Assembly (NCBI RefSeq): GCF_030063185.1
Contig: NZ_JASISP010000001.1
Location: 539,096-603,095, forward strand
Reading direction: 5' to 3'
From: Arthrobacter sp. H35-D1
Lineage (GTDB): Bacteria > Actinomycetota > Actinomycetes > Actinomycetales > Micrococcaceae
Length of the DNA stretch: 64,000 nt
The notes below the pieces were generated by a model. That model was given only the letters and a program-made list of their open reading frames with translations, had not been told where the DNA came from and did no database searches. The position numbers and the translations under genes are program-made. This document shows, one piece after another, positions 53,731 to 61,780 of this stretch (positions are counted from its first letter, which is position 1; every line of letters begins with the position of its first letter).

Positions 53731-55301
53731 GCAACACATTTCTGGGGATGCCTTCGCTTCCCGTTTTTGGCCGAGGCAACCTGAACGCCACCGAGCCCTT
53801 TCCCCAAGCCGCGCACAGGGAATTGGCGAACACCCAGCTGCGCGCCAACCTGGGGCACGCCACCCACACCATCAGGTACAAGCGTCTGAAGGTGGTGGCG
53901 GAACTTCCAGACTGGGAACAAATGCGCGACGCCGGCAGCGCCATCAAGGACGCCACCATGGCAAACCTCCCGGCCATGCTGGAGCAGTTCGAGGCCAACT
54001 TTACTGCCCGGGGCGGCATCATCCACTGGGCCCGCGACGCCCAGGAAGCCAACGAAATTGTCACGGCACTGATCCAGGAAACCGGTGAAACTGAAGTGGT
54101 CAAGGTCAAGTCCATGGCCACCCAGGAAATTGGCCTCAACGAATACTTGGAAGATCAAGGCATTGCAGCGTACGAAACAGATCTGGCAGAACTCATCGTC
54201 CAGCTGGACCATGACAAGCCCAGTCACATCCTGGTCCCCGCCATCCACAAGAACCGCAGCCAGGTCCGAGAGATCTTCCTGCGCGAAATGCCTGCCGTGG
54301 ACCCCAACCTCACCGACGAGCCGGCCCGCCTGGCCGAGGCCGCGCGCAAGCACCTGCGCAAGAAGTTCCTCTCCGCGAAGGTCGCCATCTCCGGAGCCAA
54401 CTTTGGCTTGGCCGACACCGGCACACTGACAGTGGTGGAATCAGAAGGCAATGGGCGCATGTGCCTGACCTTGCCGGAAACGCTCATCACCGTCATGGGC
54501 ATTGAAAAGCTTCTGCCCAGCTGGAGCGACCTTGAGGTGTTCATGCAGCTGCTGCCCCGCTCCTCCACAGGGGAGCGCATGAACCCCTACACCTCCCTCT
54601 GGACAGGCGTCACCGAAGGCGACGGCCCGCAAAACGTCCACCTGGTCATGTTGGACAACGGACGCACCGCCGCCTTGGCCGATGAGTACGGCCGTACGGC
54701 GCTGAATTGCATCCGTTGCTCGGCCTGCATGAATGTCTGCCCGGTCTATGAGCGCACGGGTGGGCACGCTTACGGTTCAACGTACCCGGGCCCCATCGGT
54801 GCCATCCTCTCGCCGTTAATGACCGGCATCAAGAGCGAGGAGAACAACTCCCTGCCTTATGCCTCCTCATTGTGCGGTGCCTGCTTTGATGCCTGTCCGG
54901 TGAAGATCAACATCCCGGAAATCCTGGTGCATCTGCGGGGCGAGGACGTTGATTCGCAGCGCGCGAAGGTCAAGGTCCCGTCACAAATGGACTTCATGAT
55001 GAAGGGCGCCGAGTGGGCATTTTCCAGCGGGGCGAAGCTGAACCTGCTGGAGAAGGGGCTGCCGCTGGGCAAACTCGCCGCAGGGCGCGACAAAGTCATC
55101 AAGAAGCTCCCCGGCATTGCCGGCGGCTGGACGCAAAGCCGCGACATTCCGGCCCCGCCCAGCCAATCGTTCCGCCAGTGGTGGGCGAAGGAACACAAGC
55201 CAAGCACCGCCGTCGTGCCTGGAAATGCCGTACCGGGACATGCTGGGCCTGGGAACACTGCTGGACACGGCACCGAAAACAGCGAAGGGGAGCAGGCATG
55301 A
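53727..55301 (+). CDS. lutB: LutB, iron-sulfur L-lactate dehydrogenase subunit
   Basis: The start at ATG 53727 overlaps the lutA stop; 524 residues. The N-terminal LUD domain (TIRYKRLKVVAELPDW; GANFGLADTGTLTVVESEGNG) is followed by two 4Fe-4S motifs, CIRCSACMNVCPVYE and CGACFDACPVKINI. An extended Pro/Gly-rich C-terminus (about the last 35 residues, NAVPGHAGPGNTAGHG) is longer than usual. LutB is the central electron-transfer subunit. Confidence 0.94.
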   Translation: MSNTFLGMPSLPVFGRGNLNATEPFPQAAHRELANTQLRANLGHATHTIRYKRLKVVAELPDWEQMRDAGSAIKDATMANLPAMLEQFEANFTARGGIIHWARDAQEANEIVTALIQETGETEVVKVKSMATQEIGLNEYLEDQGIAAYETDLAELIVQLDHDKPSHILVPAIHKNRSQVREIFLREMPAVDPNLTDEPARLAEAARKHLRKKFLSAKVAISGANFGLADTGTLTVVESEGNGRMCLTLPETLITVMGIEKLLPSWSDLEVFMQLLPRSSTGERMNPYTSLWTGVTEGDGPQNVHLVMLDNGRTAALADEYGRTALNCIRCSACMNVCPVYERTGGHAYGSTYPGPIGAILSPLMTGIKSEENNSLPYASSLCGACFDACPVKINIPEILVHLRGEDVDSQRAKVKVPSQMDFMMKGAEWAFSSGAKLNLLEKGLPLGKLAAGRDKVIKKLPGIAGGWTQSRDIPAPPSQSFRQWWAKEHKPSTAVVPGNAVPGHAGPGNTAGHGTENSEGEQA

Positions 55302-55933
55302 GCGCACGCGAGGACATCATGGCCCGGATCGCCTCGGCATTGCACGATGCCCCGGAAACACCCGTGGTGCCGCGCGAGTATCGCCGCAGCTCGAACATGA
55401 GCGCCGAGCAGCGGCTGGAGCAGCTGGTGGATCGCCTCCAGGATTACAAAGCCAACGTGTTTGTGACCCCTGCCGAGGAAGCGTCCGCGAAGCTGGCCGA
55501 ACTTCTCGCCGGCAGCACTTCCATCGTGGTCCCGCATGGTCTGCCCCAGGACTGGCTTTCCAAACTGACGGACGACGCCGGGATGCCGGCCATCGAGGTC
55601 GACTCGCCGGAGCGCCGCCTCACCGTGGCGGAACTGGACGCCCTGGACGCCGTGGTGACGGCTGCGGCCACGGCGGTTTCGGAGACCGGAACCATCATGC
55701 TTGACGGCAGCGCAGACCAGGGGCGGCGCATCATCTCGCTCGTCCCGGACCGGCACATCGTGCTGCTGCGGGCTTCGGACATTGTGGAGGTGTTGCCCGA
55801 GGCGATCGCGCGCTTGGAGGCAACCCGGCCGCAGACATGGATCAGCGGACCCAGCGCCACCAGCGACATTGAGCTTGAACGAGTTGAAGGCGTCCACGGC
55901 CCACGCACCCTGGACGTCATCATCCTGACGTAG
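55298..55933 (+). CDS. lutC: LutC, L-lactate utilisation protein
   Basis: Starting at ATG 55298 with ATGA overlap to lutB, 211 residues. The LUD domain is recognised by VVTAAATAVSETGTIMLDGSADQGRR, and the end IELERVEGVHGPRTLDVIIL is typical of LutC (each read in part). It is required for L-lactate oxidation with LutA and LutB. It is the last gene of the operon. Confidence 0.94.
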   Translation: MSAREDIMARIASALHDAPETPVVPREYRRSSNMSAEQRLEQLVDRLQDYKANVFVTPAEEASAKLAELLAGSTSIVVPHGLPQDWLSKLTDDAGMPAIEVDSPERRLTVAELDALDAVVTAAATAVSETGTIMLDGSADQGRRIISLVPDRHIVLLRASDIVEVLPEAIARLEATRPQTWISGPSATSDIELERVEGVHGPRTLDVIILT

Positions 55934-55999
55934 GACCCATGCGAAGCTGCCGTGGGGACTCGCAAGACGGGAGCCAGCGGAGCGCTAGCGCATCCCTAT

Positions 56000-56044
56000 G
56001 GCAGCTTCTGCGAGTAATTCGCAAAAATACCCGCAGGAGCTGCC
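56000..56044. terminator. Hairpin downstream of lutABC
   Basis: GGCAGCTTCTGCG (56000-56012) pairs with CGCAGGAGCTGCC (56032-56044), 12 of 13 positions, around a 19-nt A/T-rich loop. A further GAAGCTGCC copy at 55943-55951 could pair with the left arm instead. It lies 66 bp after lutC and before the DinB gene. Confidence 0.55.
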
Positions 56045-56116
56045 ACTTGAATGGCGGATGCCGGATCGAATGCCACCCAGCCTGCGGGGTTCCCAAGCCG
56101 AGGATACCGTGGAAGC

Positions 56117-56635
56117 ATGGCCAGCATGGAAATCTCGGAGCTGTTCGAAGATGCGTTTGGCCGGATCGGTGCCGTTGTAGAGGCGGTGCTGGACGGTTTG
56201 GAGCCGGAAAAGCTGAATTGGCGCCCCGGCGGGACCGGGAACTCCATCGCCTGGCTGGTGTGGCACTTGTGCCGGGCCCAGGATGAGCAGCTTGCCGATC
56301 TTGCAGGGGCCGAATCCGTCTGGGCATCAGGCGGCTACGCGGCACGGTTCGGCTTTGACTTGGACCCGGACGACACCGGCTACGGACATTCTTTTGGCCA
56401 AGTCTCCGCAGTACAGCTGGACTCCACCGAACTGCTGCGCCGGTACCATGAGGCCGTGCTGGAGCGGAGCTTGGACTTTGTCCGCGGCCTGGACGGCGCT
56501 GCACTGGACAAGGTTGTCGACAAGAACTGGAATCCGCCTGTCACCGCCGGGGTGCGGCTTGTCAGCATTGTTGACGACTGCGTCCAACACGGCGGGCAGG
56601 CAGCCTATGTCAAGGGCCTGCCCACCGAAAACTGA
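56117..56635 (+). CDS. DinB-family protein (mycothiol-transferase-like, DUF664)
   Basis: The 172-residue four-helix bundle (ISELFEDAFGRIGAVVEAVLDGL) has the metal-binding histidines in SIAWLVWHLCRAQDEQ and DDCVQHGGQAAYVKG. It matches the DinB/DUF664 group, which includes mycothiol-dependent transferases in actinobacteria. The start may be ATG 56117 or ATG 56126; GGAAG sits better for the second. Specific substrate unknown. Confidence 0.85.
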   Translation: MASMEISELFEDAFGRIGAVVEAVLDGLEPEKLNWRPGGTGNSIAWLVWHLCRAQDEQLADLAGAESVWASGGYAARFGFDLDPDDTGYGHSFGQVSAVQLDSTELLRRYHEAVLERSLDFVRGLDGAALDKVVDKNWNPPVTAGVRLVSIVDDCVQHGGQAAYVKGLPTEN

Positions 56636-56660
56636 CCGCCGAATACTGACGCAGCGCAGG

Positions 56661-58127
56661 CTAGGCGACGGGCACGCTCTCCTCGACGGCCGGCGTCGTG
56701 AGTGGGACCAGGGAACCGTGGGAAGGTGCGGGTTCGCGGGTCGGAATGAAGGCGGCCAGCACAGCCGATGCGACAGCGGCACCGATGGCGATGACGAATG
56801 TTACCCGGAAGGCGTCCATGGTGGGCAGTTCGACCGGGCCCAGCTCCATGGTCATCGAGGCCAGCACCACGGAGATGACGGCAGCCGAGCTGGAAGTTCC
56901 GATGGCGCGCATCAAGGAGTTCAAGCCGTTGGCGGCCGCCGTCTCAGTGATCGGCACGGCGCCCATGATCAAGGCGGGCATTGCGGCAAAGGCCAGTCCC
57001 AGGCCGGCGCTGATGATCATGGAGGCGAGGATGATCTCCCATACCGAGCTGTTGAGCAGCAACGCCACAATGTAGCCGGCGGCAATAACGAGGGCGCCGG
57101 AGGTCAACGTCACCTTCGGTCCGCGGCGGGCTGAGAGCTTGGCGGAAACAGGGGAGAGGGCCATCATGACAAAGCCGCCGGGTGCCAGGGCCAGGCCTGC
57201 CTGGATCATCGACTGGTCGAGGCCATAGCCGGTTGAGGCCGGAGCCATGAGCAGCTGGATGAAGATCAGCGACATGCCGTACATGGCGAAGCCGATCATG
57301 ATCGAGGAGAGGTTGGTCAGCAGCACCCGCGGGCGTGCCGAGACGCGCAGGTCAACCAAGGCGTCCTTGGTGCGCAGTTGGTAGGCGCCCCAAATCAAAA
57401 GTACTACCACCGACGCCGCGAAAAGGCCGATGGTCAGGGGACTGTCCCAACCCCATTCCGAGCCCTTGGTCACCGGGACCAGCAGCGCCACAAGGCCCAC
57501 GGCCAAGCCGGCTGCACCCAGGCCGTCGAACCGTCCTGGCGTGGAGACAGGAGATTCCGGCAGCACGAACCCGACGAGCAACGCACACAGCAAGCCCAAG
57601 GCTGCGGCAACCCAGAAGAGCATGTGCCAATCGGCCTTTTGGGCAATGAAGGCCGAAAGCGGAATGCCGATGGCACCGCCAACGCCCATCGTCGCACTCA
57701 TCGTGGCGATGGCCGGGCCCACCTTCATGGGCGGAAGTTCATCGCGCATGATGCTAATGCCCAGCGGGATGGCGCCCATTGCCAGGCCCTGCAGGGCGCG
57801 GCCGGCGACGATCACCGTGAGAGAGTCGCTGAGGGCGCACAGCACCGATCCAACCACCATGGCCAGCAGGCTCAGGATGAGGATGCGCCGTTTGCCGAAC
57901 ATGTCGCCGAGCCGCCCGCTGATGGGAGTGACAACGGCACCGGCCACCAACGTCGCTGTAATGGCCCATGACGCGTCCGTGGGCGAGGCGTTCAGGAACT
58001 TGGGAAGTTCCGGGATCAAGGGGATGATCAGGGTTTGCATAAGCGATACGACGATGCCGCAAAAAGCCAAGGTGGCGACAACCATCCTTGGCGTGGGCGT
58101 GCGGGCTGAATTTTTACTACTGAACAC
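56661..58127 (-). CDS. DHA2-type MFS drug exporter (EmrB/QacA-like)
   Basis: The start GTG 58127, 5 nt after GGAG, gives 488 residues; the longer frame from 58184 reads into the operator. It has about 14 membrane segments with GRLGDMFGKRRIL (motif A) and AGRALQGLAMGAIPLGISIM (motif C-like). It probably exports lipophilic drugs using the proton gradient. It is divergent from a MarR-type gene and shares an operator with it. Confidence 0.9.
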   Translation of the reverse strand: MFSSKNSARTPTPRMVVATLAFCGIVVSLMQTLIIPLIPELPKFLNASPTDASWAITATLVAGAVVTPISGRLGDMFGKRRILILSLLAMVVGSVLCALSDSLTVIVAGRALQGLAMGAIPLGISIMRDELPPMKVGPAIATMSATMGVGGAIGIPLSAFIAQKADWHMLFWVAAALGLLCALLVGFVLPESPVSTPGRFDGLGAAGLAVGLVALLVPVTKGSEWGWDSPLTIGLFAASVVVLLIWGAYQLRTKDALVDLRVSARPRVLLTNLSSIMIGFAMYGMSLIFIQLLMAPASTGYGLDQSMIQAGLALAPGGFVMMALSPVSAKLSARRGPKVTLTSGALVIAAGYIVALLLNSSVWEIILASMIISAGLGLAFAAMPALIMGAVPITETAAANGLNSLMRAIGTSSSAAVISVVLASMTMELGPVELPTMDAFRVTFVIAIGAAVASAVLAAFIPTREPAPSHGSLVPLTTPAVEESVPVA

Positions 58128-58156
58128 CGGGCTCCTGATGAAATCAAAACTTTTCT

Positions 58157-58189
58157 TATGTATGATGCAATATAGTTGTATCATACATA
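58157..58189. promoter_or_regulatory. MarR-type operator between the exporter and its regulator
   Basis: TATGTATGAT (58157-58166) and ATCATACATA (58180-58189) are perfect 10-bp arms. Inside them CAA-TATAG-TTG is also dyadic. The dyad lies 30 bp before the exporter start and 20 bp before the regulator start, ideal for repression of both. Confidence 0.75.
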
Positions 58190-58208
58190 GAATGACGGGA
58201 TATTAATT

Positions 58209-58679
58209 GTGCTGCACGAAAAAAAGGTCCTGGGGCAGTTGGAATACGAGCTCATGTTGCTGGCACGCCACTCTCTGCGCCCCCACCGCCGGCACGAAGA
58301 AGTGCTGGAGCGCTCCGCCATGGTCCTGCTGAGTCGGTTGGAAAACGTCCCACCGATGACGCTGAAGGAACTCTCCTGTGCACTCCGCCTGGACGGGTCC
58401 ACGGTGCATCGCCAGTCGGCCGCGCTGTTGCGTGCCGGACTGTTGGACTATGTCCCGCGCGACGGCGGCGAGGTGGCACGGCGCATCACGCCCACCGATG
58501 CCGGAATTGCCGCCCTGGCAAATACCCGCAGCATTTACGAACAGGGGCTGGAGAGCGTTGTCCGAGACTGGCCCGACGAGCGTCGCCTGCAGCTTTTGGA
58601 TGTGCTCCAAGCGTTCAACCAGGACGTGGAGCGGCTTGAGGGAGCTCTTTGGCCGCGGTCTGAAGAGCCTGCCGGGTAA
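58209..58679 (+). CDS. MarR-family transcriptional regulator
   Basis: The 156-residue protein starts at GTG 58209. A winged helix (MTLKELSCALRLDGSTVHRQSAALLRAGLLDYVPRDGGEVARRI, read in parts) spans residues about 48-95, and helices for dimerisation flank it. It probably represses itself and the divergent DHA2 exporter through the 10-bp-arm dyad. The inducer is unknown. Confidence 0.9.
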   Translation: MLHEKKVLGQLEYELMLLARHSLRPHRRHEEVLERSAMVLLSRLENVPPMTLKELSCALRLDGSTVHRQSAALLRAGLLDYVPRDGGEVARRITPTDAGIAALANTRSIYEQGLESVVRDWPDERRLQLLDVLQAFNQDVERLEGALWPRSEEPAG

Positions 58680-58870
58680 GGTCTTGCGACCCCTTACATA
58701 TCCTTCATTCTCGTCCTAGACTTGCCCCAACCCCTCCATCCGGCGTCCGCGTTAGGCACGATTGTGCCCAGCACAGTGTTCCGAGGTCGGCGGACGGGGC
58801 TGTTTTCTCGTTGCACCTGAAGGCGCGGAGATGCGCCCTCTGAACTGACTGGAATGGGAGCAAGAAGAAC

Positions 58871-60082
58871 ATGTCTGGAAACAAGGCAGTTGCCTACAAG
58901 AGCCCCGGTGTTGTTGAAGTCATCGACATCGATTATCCAACGTTTGAACTCAAGGACGGGCCGGGTGTCGACCCCGCAAATGTGGGGCGCAAGGTGCCCC
59001 ACGGCGTCATCCTGAAGACCATTGCCACCAATATCTGCGGATCCGACCAACACATGGTGCGCGGGCGCACCACGGCACCGAAGGATCTGGTTCTGGGCCA
59101 TGAAATCACCGGAGAAGTGGTTGAAGTGGGCCCGGGTGTTGAATTCATCAAGGTTGGCGACATCTGTTCCGTGCCGTTCAACATCTCCTGCGGTCGCTGC
59201 CGCAACTGCAAGGAGCGCAAGACCGGTATCTGCCTCAACGTGAACCCGGCAGGCTATGGCAGCGCCTACGGCTACGTTGACATGGGCGGCTGGGTTGGCG
59301 GTCAGGCCGAGTACGTGCTGGTGCCGTACGCCGACTGGAACCTGCTGAAGTTCCCGGACAGGGACCAGGCCTTGGACAAGATGATGGATCTGACCATGCT
59401 CTCCGACATCTTCCCCACAGGCTTCCACGGTGCTGTGTCGGCTGGGGTGACCGTGGGCTCCACGGTGTACATTGCCGGAGCAGGACCCGTTGGACTCGCC
59501 GCGGCAACCAGTGCGCAACTATTGGGTGCCGCAGTGGTGATTGTGGGAGATATGAATGAGGAGCGTTTGGCGCAGGCCCGCAGCTTTGGTTGTGAAACCA
59601 TCGACCTGACGAAGGGCGACCCCGGGGAGCAGATCGAGCAGATTCTGGGTTCACCCACGGTGGACTGTGCAGTTGATGCCGTCGGTTTCGAAGCGAAGGG
59701 CCACGGCGCGGGCGCAGGCGAAGCGCCGGCGACCGTGCTCAACTCGTTGATGGACGTCACGAACGCGGGCGGTTCGCTGGGAATCATCGGACTTTACGTC
59801 ACCGGCGACCCAGGGGCCTCCGACGAAGCGGCGAAGAAGGGTTCGCTGTCGCTGAGCTTGGGCACGGGCTGGGCGAAGTCGTTGGCGTTCACCACAGGGC
59901 AGTGCCCGGTGATGAAGTACCACCGCGGCCTGATGATGTCGATCCTGCATGACAAGGTGCAGATCGCCAAGAACGTCAACGCCAAGGCCATTTCCCTTGC
60001 TGACGCGCCTCGCGGCTATGCAGAGTTCGACGCCGGAGCAGCCACGAAATACGTCCTGAACCCCAACGGTTACTTGGACTAG
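58871..60082 (+). CDS. fdhA: Glutathione-independent formaldehyde dehydrogenase
   Basis: The 403-residue zinc MDR enzyme starts at ATG 58871. Signatures: ATNICGSDQHMVRGRTTAP, LGHEITGEVVEVG, the structural zinc cluster CGRCRNCKERKTGIC, and IAGAGPVGLAAATSAQLLGA. The long middle insert (VNPAGYGSAYGYVDMGGWVGGQAEYV, in parts) is typical of the Pseudomonas-type enzyme that oxidises formaldehyde to formate with tightly bound NAD and no thiol cofactor. It stands alone with a terminator behind it. Confidence 0.93.
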   Translation: MSGNKAVAYKSPGVVEVIDIDYPTFELKDGPGVDPANVGRKVPHGVILKTIATNICGSDQHMVRGRTTAPKDLVLGHEITGEVVEVGPGVEFIKVGDICSVPFNISCGRCRNCKERKTGICLNVNPAGYGSAYGYVDMGGWVGGQAEYVLVPYADWNLLKFPDRDQALDKMMDLTMLSDIFPTGFHGAVSAGVTVGSTVYIAGAGPVGLAAATSAQLLGAAVVIVGDMNEERLAQARSFGCETIDLTKGDPGEQIEQILGSPTVDCAVDAVGFEAKGHGAGAGEAPATVLNSLMDVTNAGGSLGIIGLYVTGDPGASDEAAKKGSLSLSLGTGWAKSLAFTTGQCPVMKYHRGLMMSILHDKVQIAKNVNAKAISLADAPRGYAEFDAGAATKYVLNPNGYLD

Positions 60083-60094
60083 CCAAGCGGGTCT

Positions 60095-60149
60095 GCACCG
60101 CCGGTGGTCGAGCTTGTCGAGAACTGACAGGCACGGCCACCGGCGGTGC
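60095..60149. terminator. Bidirectional hairpin enclosing a GGTCGAGCTTGTCGAGA element
   Basis: GCACCGCCGGTGG (60095-60107) and CCACCGGCGGTGC (60137-60149) are perfect complements. The loop region holds GGTCGAGCTTGTCGAGA (from 60106), a sequence type that I recall as common between genes in Arthrobacter genomes. It lies between two convergent genes and probably terminates both. Confidence 0.7.
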
Positions 60150-60165
60150 GAGACTCACCCGGACG

Positions 60166-61722
60166 CTACTTTTCCCAAGGTGCCTTGAACGGAAAGTACT
60201 TCTCCAGAAAGCTGGTGACTTCCTCGCGCCGTTGATCAGCCGTCGCGTCACCGGAGCTGCCGTCGTTCAAGCACAGGAAGTCCGCGTTCCGCCGTTTCAG
60301 CACCTGCTTCATGGAAGCCAGACCCTGCGTGGTGCTGGTGTCCACGTAAATACCTTTCCCGTCCGCATGCATGGCAGCCCGCCCGGTCAGCAGCGCGTAG
60401 TAGTGGTAGAGGGAATTCGTCACTGAAATATTCCCGGCCGCCCGGAAAGTGCTGGCCGCGGTGGAGGCGAACTCGGCGGCAAACTCCCGTTCAAGCTCGG
60501 CCAGCACCGACCGCCGCAGTGGTGCTGCACTGTGTTCGAGGTGGTGGGTGGTGAAAGCGCCGAAACGCTCCCACAAGAGGCGACGGTTCACGCGGGCCGA
60601 ATTTTCAAAGCCGCTGCGTTCCACGGTACTTTCGCCAAGCCCAATACGGTTGGGGGAAAGCATGAACCGAGTGATGCCTCCGGGGGTAAAGAACAAGTCG
60701 GGGGGCAGCAGACGGGCAAAGAACATGTCGTCATTGGAATACAGGAAGTGTTCTGCGAGCCCATCTATGTGGTGAAGCTGCGACTCCACGGCCATGGAGT
60801 TGTGCGTCGGCAGCACCGAGGGGTCGGCAAAATGCTCGGGGCTGCGCACCAAGGTGACCTTGGGATGCTCGGCCAGCCATGCCGGGGCTGCCGAATCGGT
60901 GGCAATGAAGATGCGCCGGATCCACGGGGCAAACAAATACACCGATCGCAAGGCGTATTTCAGTTCGTCCAAGTGGCGGAAGCGAGAGTCGTGGTCGTCG
61001 CCTTCGCCCAGGATCGCCCCGGCTTCCAATTCCTTGCGTGCCTCTTGATAGGAGGTGCCACTGCCGTCCACCCAGGAAAAAACCATGTCAATGTCAAAGC
61101 GGATGTCAAAGACGTGGTCGATGAACATGTTCTCGATGGTCGGCCAGCTCTGTCCATGCAGTTCCACGGTGCTCCGTGCTGCATTGCGGGGGTCGATGCT
61201 GCGCCGGGTGAGCGAATTTTCGATCGGCAGGTCAATGCGGTCGGGGGTGAACGTCCACAGCTCAATTTGTACGCCCCACGCCGCACCGTAATACAGGCCG
61301 CCGCGCGGCTCCACACGGGGCCGAAAAAGCCTGACAATCCGGGTGTTTGTCGATGACGCCAACGCTCCATCGGCCAGCAGCACAGTGGACTTCTTCGTGT
61401 CGACGCTGCGCGCGTAGAACGGCTCATGGACGAAGGCTGCGGCCAACGCTTGTTCAAGCTTGCCCCGCAGGGAAGCGTCGATGGCAAGCACCGGGCGTGC
61501 GTCATTGCCGCGCACCAGAAGATACTCGATGGCGCATGAATCCAAGGCGCCGCGGACAGCCAGCAGATCAGCGAGCATCGCCGCATGCGGGGTCAGCGGG
61601 TTCTCACAGGAGGCGCTATTGACGAGTGCCAGCCGCCCCCGGTGCAGCACCACGTCTTCGCGGGAAGCGACAGCCGCCGCACGGGGTGACAGGTGCTCTG
61701 CGCTGGGCGCGGGTGGGGGCAC
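60166..61722 (-). CDS. Stealth-family sugar-phosphate transferase
   Basis: The start GTG 61722, six bases after AGGAG, gives 518 residues. The Stealth conserved regions are visible: IDMVFSWVDGSG (CR1, about residue 210), DELKYALRSVYLFAPWIRRIFIATDS (CR2, read in two parts), HNSMAVESQLHHIDGLAEHFLYSNDDMFF (CR3, in parts), and CLNDGSSG with FLEKYFP at the end (CR4). These enzymes transfer hexose-1-phosphate to make capsule or wall polymers. The longer frame from 62028 overlaps the FAD oxidase and has no coding character. No other capsule genes are nearby. Confidence 0.9.
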   Translation of the reverse strand: MPPPAPSAEHLSPRAAAVASREDVVLHRGRLALVNSASCENPLTPHAAMLADLLAVRGALDSCAIEYLLVRGNDARPVLAIDASLRGKLEQALAAAFVHEPFYARSVDTKKSTVLLADGALASSTNTRIVRLFRPRVEPRGGLYYGAAWGVQIELWTFTPDRIDLPIENSLTRRSIDPRNAARSTVELHGQSWPTIENMFIDHVFDIRFDIDMVFSWVDGSGTSYQEARKELEAGAILGEGDDHDSRFRHLDELKYALRSVYLFAPWIRRIFIATDSAAPAWLAEHPKVTLVRSPEHFADPSVLPTHNSMAVESQLHHIDGLAEHFLYSNDDMFFARLLPPDLFFTPGGITRFMLSPNRIGLGESTVERSGFENSARVNRRLLWERFGAFTTHHLEHSAAPLRRSVLAELEREFAAEFASTAASTFRAAGNISVTNSLYHYYALLTGRAAMHADGKGIYVDTSTTQGLASMKQVLKRRNADFLCLNDGSSGDATADQRREEVTSFLEKYFPFKAPWEK

Positions 61723-61780
61723 GGCGGGCTCCTGAAGACTGGAAAAGACACTGGCTGGTTGTTCCAGCCCTGCAGCGAGC

